Shown piece after piece: positions 63,313 to 64,000 of a stretch of DNA of 64,000 nt (position 1 is its first letter; the number at the start of each line of letters is the position of its first letter). The notes below the pieces were generated by a model. It worked only from the letters and a program-made list of their open reading frames with translations, was not told the origin of the DNA and did not search any database. The position numbers were made by a program, and so were the translations under genes. Source of the stretch: Acidisphaera sp. S103 (lineage in GTDB: Bacteria > Pseudomonadota > Alphaproteobacteria > Acetobacterales > Acetobacteraceae); NCBI RefSeq assembly GCF_009765975.1, contig NZ_LMUJ01000079.1:34412-98411 (forward strand). The letters run 5' to 3'.

Positions 63313-64000
63313 ATGCGTATCCGAACCATCATTCTGACGAACGTCTCGCTTCTCGCCATAGCTGGTGCCGCGCTTGCCGACGATGCCGCAGTCCTCAATG
63401 GAACGATGCAGACCCGCATCGGCACGATCGAGTTGCAGAATGGCTACCCGAGCAATGACTCGGTCAAGAAGCTGTATGACGCGATCGACTTCCAACGCGC
63501 CGCTCAAGTCTACGTATGGGCTACGCCGATCGTAGCCATGGAGGCTTTGCGACGCGCCAACAAACGCGATTGGGGCGTTGATTTCAATGATGTCGGTGTC
63601 GTCGACGGCTACACCACACCCGCCATCAAGGCCCTGACCGCCAACGACACGACGATCTATGCCGCAGTCTTCGTCGATCTCGGTCGGGACGGTCCGGTCG
63701 TCATTGACTCGCCCACCGGGGTCTATGGCGTTATCGACGATTTTTGGCAGAGACCGGTCGTTGAAGTGGGACCATTCGGCCCCGATAAGGGCAAGGGTGG
63801 CAAATTCCTTCTGGTCCCCCCAGGTTACACGGGAACCGTTCCAGCAGGATACCTGCAAGCTGTCTCGAAGACGAACGAAGCGATGTTTGTCGGCCGGGCA
63901 TTCGTCAAGAACGGCGACACGAAAGCAGCCGGGGAAACGCTGGCCGGTATAAAGGTCTATCCGCTCTCGCAAGCCGGCAATCCTCCCAAGACGCGTATCG
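63313..64000 (+). CDS. DUF1254 protein, fourth of four (cut by the window end)
   Basis: The first 229 codons of another DUF1254 protein, running off the window. Signal peptide with cleavage near ALADDA, then YVWATPIVAMEALRRANK, a TTIYAAVFVDLGRDGPVVID block and GPDKGKGGKFLLVPPGY, which parallels GADKGAGGKYLILPPDY in the third copy; KVYPLSQAGNPPK also recurs. AGGAG stands 7 nt before the ATG. It starts 20 nt after the third copy and is in the same operon. Confidence 0.85.
   Translation, partial: MRIRTIILTNVSLLAIAGAALADDAAVLNGTMQTRIGTIELQNGYPSNDSVKKLYDAIDFQRAAQVYVWATPIVAMEALRRANKRDWGVDFNDVGVVDGYTTPAIKALTANDTTIYAAVFVDLGRDGPVVIDSPTGVYGVIDDFWQRPVVEVGPFGPDKGKGGKFLLVPPGYTGTVPAGYLQAVSKTNEAMFVGRAFVKNGDTKAAGETLAGIKVYPLSQAGNPPKTRI

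Overview
The window opens in the 3' half of a 23S rRNA gene, followed by 5S rRNA and an initiator tRNA-fMet. This rrn layout, the GC-rich composition and the protein types (NodT-type efflux lipoprotein, ISKra4 and ISL3 insertion-sequence debris, paired Rieske/amidohydrolase genes) suggest an alphaproteobacterium, plausibly of the Acetobacteraceae. The taxon is inferred, not proven. Nearly everything after the tRNA looks accessory: catabolic and transport operons, broken insertion sequences, small exported proteins, and a large envelope-related locus.

Region by region. 1-2 kb: rRNA and tRNA-fMet, with a decayed large serine recombinase whose reading frame ends inside the tRNA, the usual scar of an element integrated there. 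2.7-7.4 kb: GntR-type regulator, MFS transporter, two related amidohydrolases and a Rieske protein, a compact catabolic operon with 4-nt gene overlaps. 7.4-15.4 kb: insertion-sequence graveyard (three ISKra4-type fragments) with a coiled-coil porin, a frameshifted hydrolase, two tiny exported proteins and an OprB-like porin. 15.4-24.1 kb: two-component system driving an RND efflux pump (response regulator, kinase, permease, adaptor, outer-membrane lipoprotein) plus a small unknown tail gene. 24.7-27.3 kb: a cluster of very small lipoproteins and exported proteins around a YciA-like thioesterase. 27.9-32 kb: TRAP transporter with an enolase-superfamily enzyme. 32.4-42.3 kb: DUF2252 protein, PAS histidine kinase, DUF4105 protein, lipoprotein hydrolase, then a NarL-type response regulator between two exported proteins.

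The most interesting part is 42.3-64 kb. On the minus strand, ten tightly packed genes, probably twelve, encode a membrane protein, an outer-membrane protein, a formylglycine-generating enzyme, its likely sulfatase substrate, a Tat-type HAD hydrolase, and then MoxR ATPase, DUF58, DUF4381, two von Willebrand factor A proteins, a TPR protein and a BatD-like protein. The last seven have the gene content of the mxaRSACKL module that serves Ca2+ insertion into methanol dehydrogenase, yet no dehydrogenase gene is present. The obvious candidate client is the sulfatase, a family that needs Ca2+ as well as formylglycine. Divergently, across a 529-bp gap, runs DUF3300, DUF2950, a Rap1a-like protein, a glycine-zipper lipoprotein, a SYLF protein and four consecutive DUF1254/DUF1214 proteins, the last cut by the window end. 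These periplasmic proteins may act with the sulfatase operon in one envelope process, possibly under the two-component pair encoded at 34-41 kb. That functional link is inference.
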